7,994 nt of DNA, taken from the NCBI GenBank assembly GCA_945957225.1, contig CAMFKK010000091.1:1-7994 (forward strand). The letters run 5' to 3'. A program made the position numbers and the translations under genes. The notes below the pieces were generated by a model that was not told where the DNA came from, made no database searches, and worked only from the letters and a program-made list of their open reading frames with translations. Below are positions 7,059 to 7,994 of the stretch, piece after piece. Numbering within the stretch: the first letter of the stretch is position 1; every line of letters starts with the position of its first letter. Source of the stretch: an uncultured Sphingobacteriia bacterium. GTDB taxonomy: Bacteria > Bacteroidota > Bacteroidia > Chitinophagales > Chitinophagaceae.

Positions 7059-7994
7059 TTAGACGTTTTTGAATGAGACCGTAAAAATACAGCCCTGTGG
7101 CTGATTGTCTGTCACAGAAATGTAGGCATTATGGCTATCGGCAATTTTTTTACAGAGATAGAGTCCCAATCCTGTTCCCTTGGCCTTACGGGTATTCTCA
7201 TTCCCAATTCTATAAAACTTATTAAAGATCCGTTGTTTTTCAGCGTCTTCCACCCCTTTTCCAAGATCGGCCACTGCAAACTGAATGGCTTGAGCACTGG
7301 CTATCAAACTCACTTTAATGGGCTGGTCCTTGGGAGAATATTTGAGGGCGTTTTCAATGAGGTTATTGATCAGCATTTGCAATAAGAGCGTTTCACCATG
7401 CAAAAACACAGAAGCCTGAATGGCTTCATCTATAATTCTTTGGGGATAGCGGGTTTTAAAATTATCAATACAGCCCTCTACCAAATCGCTCAAATGTATT
7501 TCCTGTTTGTTCTGTGTGTGCACGCCTGCGTCTAATTGTGCAGCAAACAAAATATTGTTACAAAGGGTATTTAGCCTATTGGCTTCTTGCAAGGTATTGG
7601 CAATAAGTTTTTGACGCTTATCCTCATCCAACTGCCTTTTCTGTAAGGTTTCTAAATTCAGTTGTGCTACCGCGATGGGCGTTTTTAATTCATGCGTCAC
7701 AGCCATCATAAAATTCTGTTGTTGTTGCGCACCCCTGATCTGTCTTCTAGTTGCCCTAAACACAAATACTGCTCCTACTAAAATCAGGACCAGAAATGTG
7801 CTTCCTTCACCTATGTATTGGAACGTTTTTCGCTTAGAACCTGCTTCAATAGCTGCAGCATTTGATGCATAGTTGGGATGGTCTTTTTTGAGTTCACTCA
7901 AGCGAATACTGGTAATGAGTTGGTTCTGTTTTTCCAGTGCAATAAACCACCAGAACAATGCAGCCACCATATAGGAAAGCAGGAACCAATACAC
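7059..7994 (-). CDS. Membrane sensor histidine kinase (N-terminus cut by window edge)
   Basis: The sensor partner of the adjacent regulator. The visible 311 residues start with a hydrophobic segment (about 2-20), a periplasmic stretch of roughly 45 residues (21-64), a second membrane helix (about 65-79), then HisKA with VTHELKTPIA carrying phosphoacceptor His101. The ATPase domain shows the N box NNLIENALKY (210-219), G1 box DLGKGV (243-248), F box around FNKFYRIG (257-264) and G2 box GTGLGL (273-278). Only about 10-20 residues separate the second helix from HisKA, so there is no room for a HAMP domain. The frame is open to the last base; the GTG at 7992-7994 falls inside what looks like the first membrane helix, so the true start is probably beyond the window. 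The ligand is unknown; the short extracytoplasmic part suggests membrane or small-signal sensing. Confidence 0.93.
   Translation of the reverse strand: MYWFLLSYMVAALFWWFIALEKQNQLITSIRLSELKKDHPNYASNAAAIEAGSKRKTFQYIGEGSTFLVLILVGAVFVFRATRRQIRGAQQQQNFMMAVTHELKTPIAVAQLNLETLQKRQLDEDKRQKLIANTLQEANRLNTLCNNILFAAQLDAGVHTQNKQEIHLSDLVEGCIDNFKTRYPQRIIDEAIQASVFLHGETLLLQMLINNLIENALKYSPKDQPIKVSLIASAQAIQFAVADLGKGVEDAEKQRIFNKFYRIGNENTRKAKGTGLGLYLCKKIADSHNAYISVTDNQPQGCIFTVSFKNV

Noticed and set aside
1..7994. A new defence, mobile or biosynthetic system
   Set aside because: All six genes belong to well-known families, coding is dense with no large gap, base composition looks even, and there are no transposase, integrase, toxin or nuclease genes nearby.

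Overview
The window looks like ordinary chromosome of a Bacteroidota bacterium, most likely near Chitinophagales/Chitinophagaceae. That placement is inferred from three things: the MutL C-terminus resembles Bacteroidota MutL more than proteobacterial or Bacillus MutL; a 379-residue arginase-fold protein has the eroded metal site I recall from this phylum; and there is a TAnnTTTG-type promoter element with no obvious Shine-Dalgarno sequences. Base composition is moderately AT-rich and looks uniform. I see no tRNA, rRNA, CRISPR array, insertion sequence or phage gene.

Layout. 1-110 is a non-coding tract built of 7-bp and 12-bp direct repeats; the left and right halves are in opposite orientation. 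111-1829 (minus) is an M3-family oligoendopeptidase. An 85-bp divergent intergenic region follows, with a promoter-like TAAATTTG for the peptidase. 1915-3774 (plus) is mutL, the only plus-strand gene, with a forced GTG start. Its stop codon directly abuts the stop codon of the convergent gene at 3775-5100 (minus), a lipoprotein PBP4-type D,D-carboxypeptidase/endopeptidase. Upstream of that on the minus strand are the arginase/formimidoylglutamase-like gene (5144-6283), an OmpR/PhoB-type response regulator (6345-7052) and a membrane histidine kinase (7059 to the right edge, N-terminus cut off).

How the genes relate. The kinase and regulator are 6 bp apart and form a two-component operon in kinase-regulator order. 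The arginase-like and PBP4 genes follow in the same direction after gaps of 60 and 43 bp, so read-through is possible but not shown. Peptidase, MutL and PBP4 are housekeeping functions (peptide turnover, mismatch repair, peptidoglycan trimming) with no evident shared pathway.

I found no convincing new multi-gene system. The points most worth checking are the arginase-fold protein lacking two of six canonical metal ligands, the MutL whose endonuclease motif has lost its key Asp and His, and the opposed heptamer repeats at the left edge.
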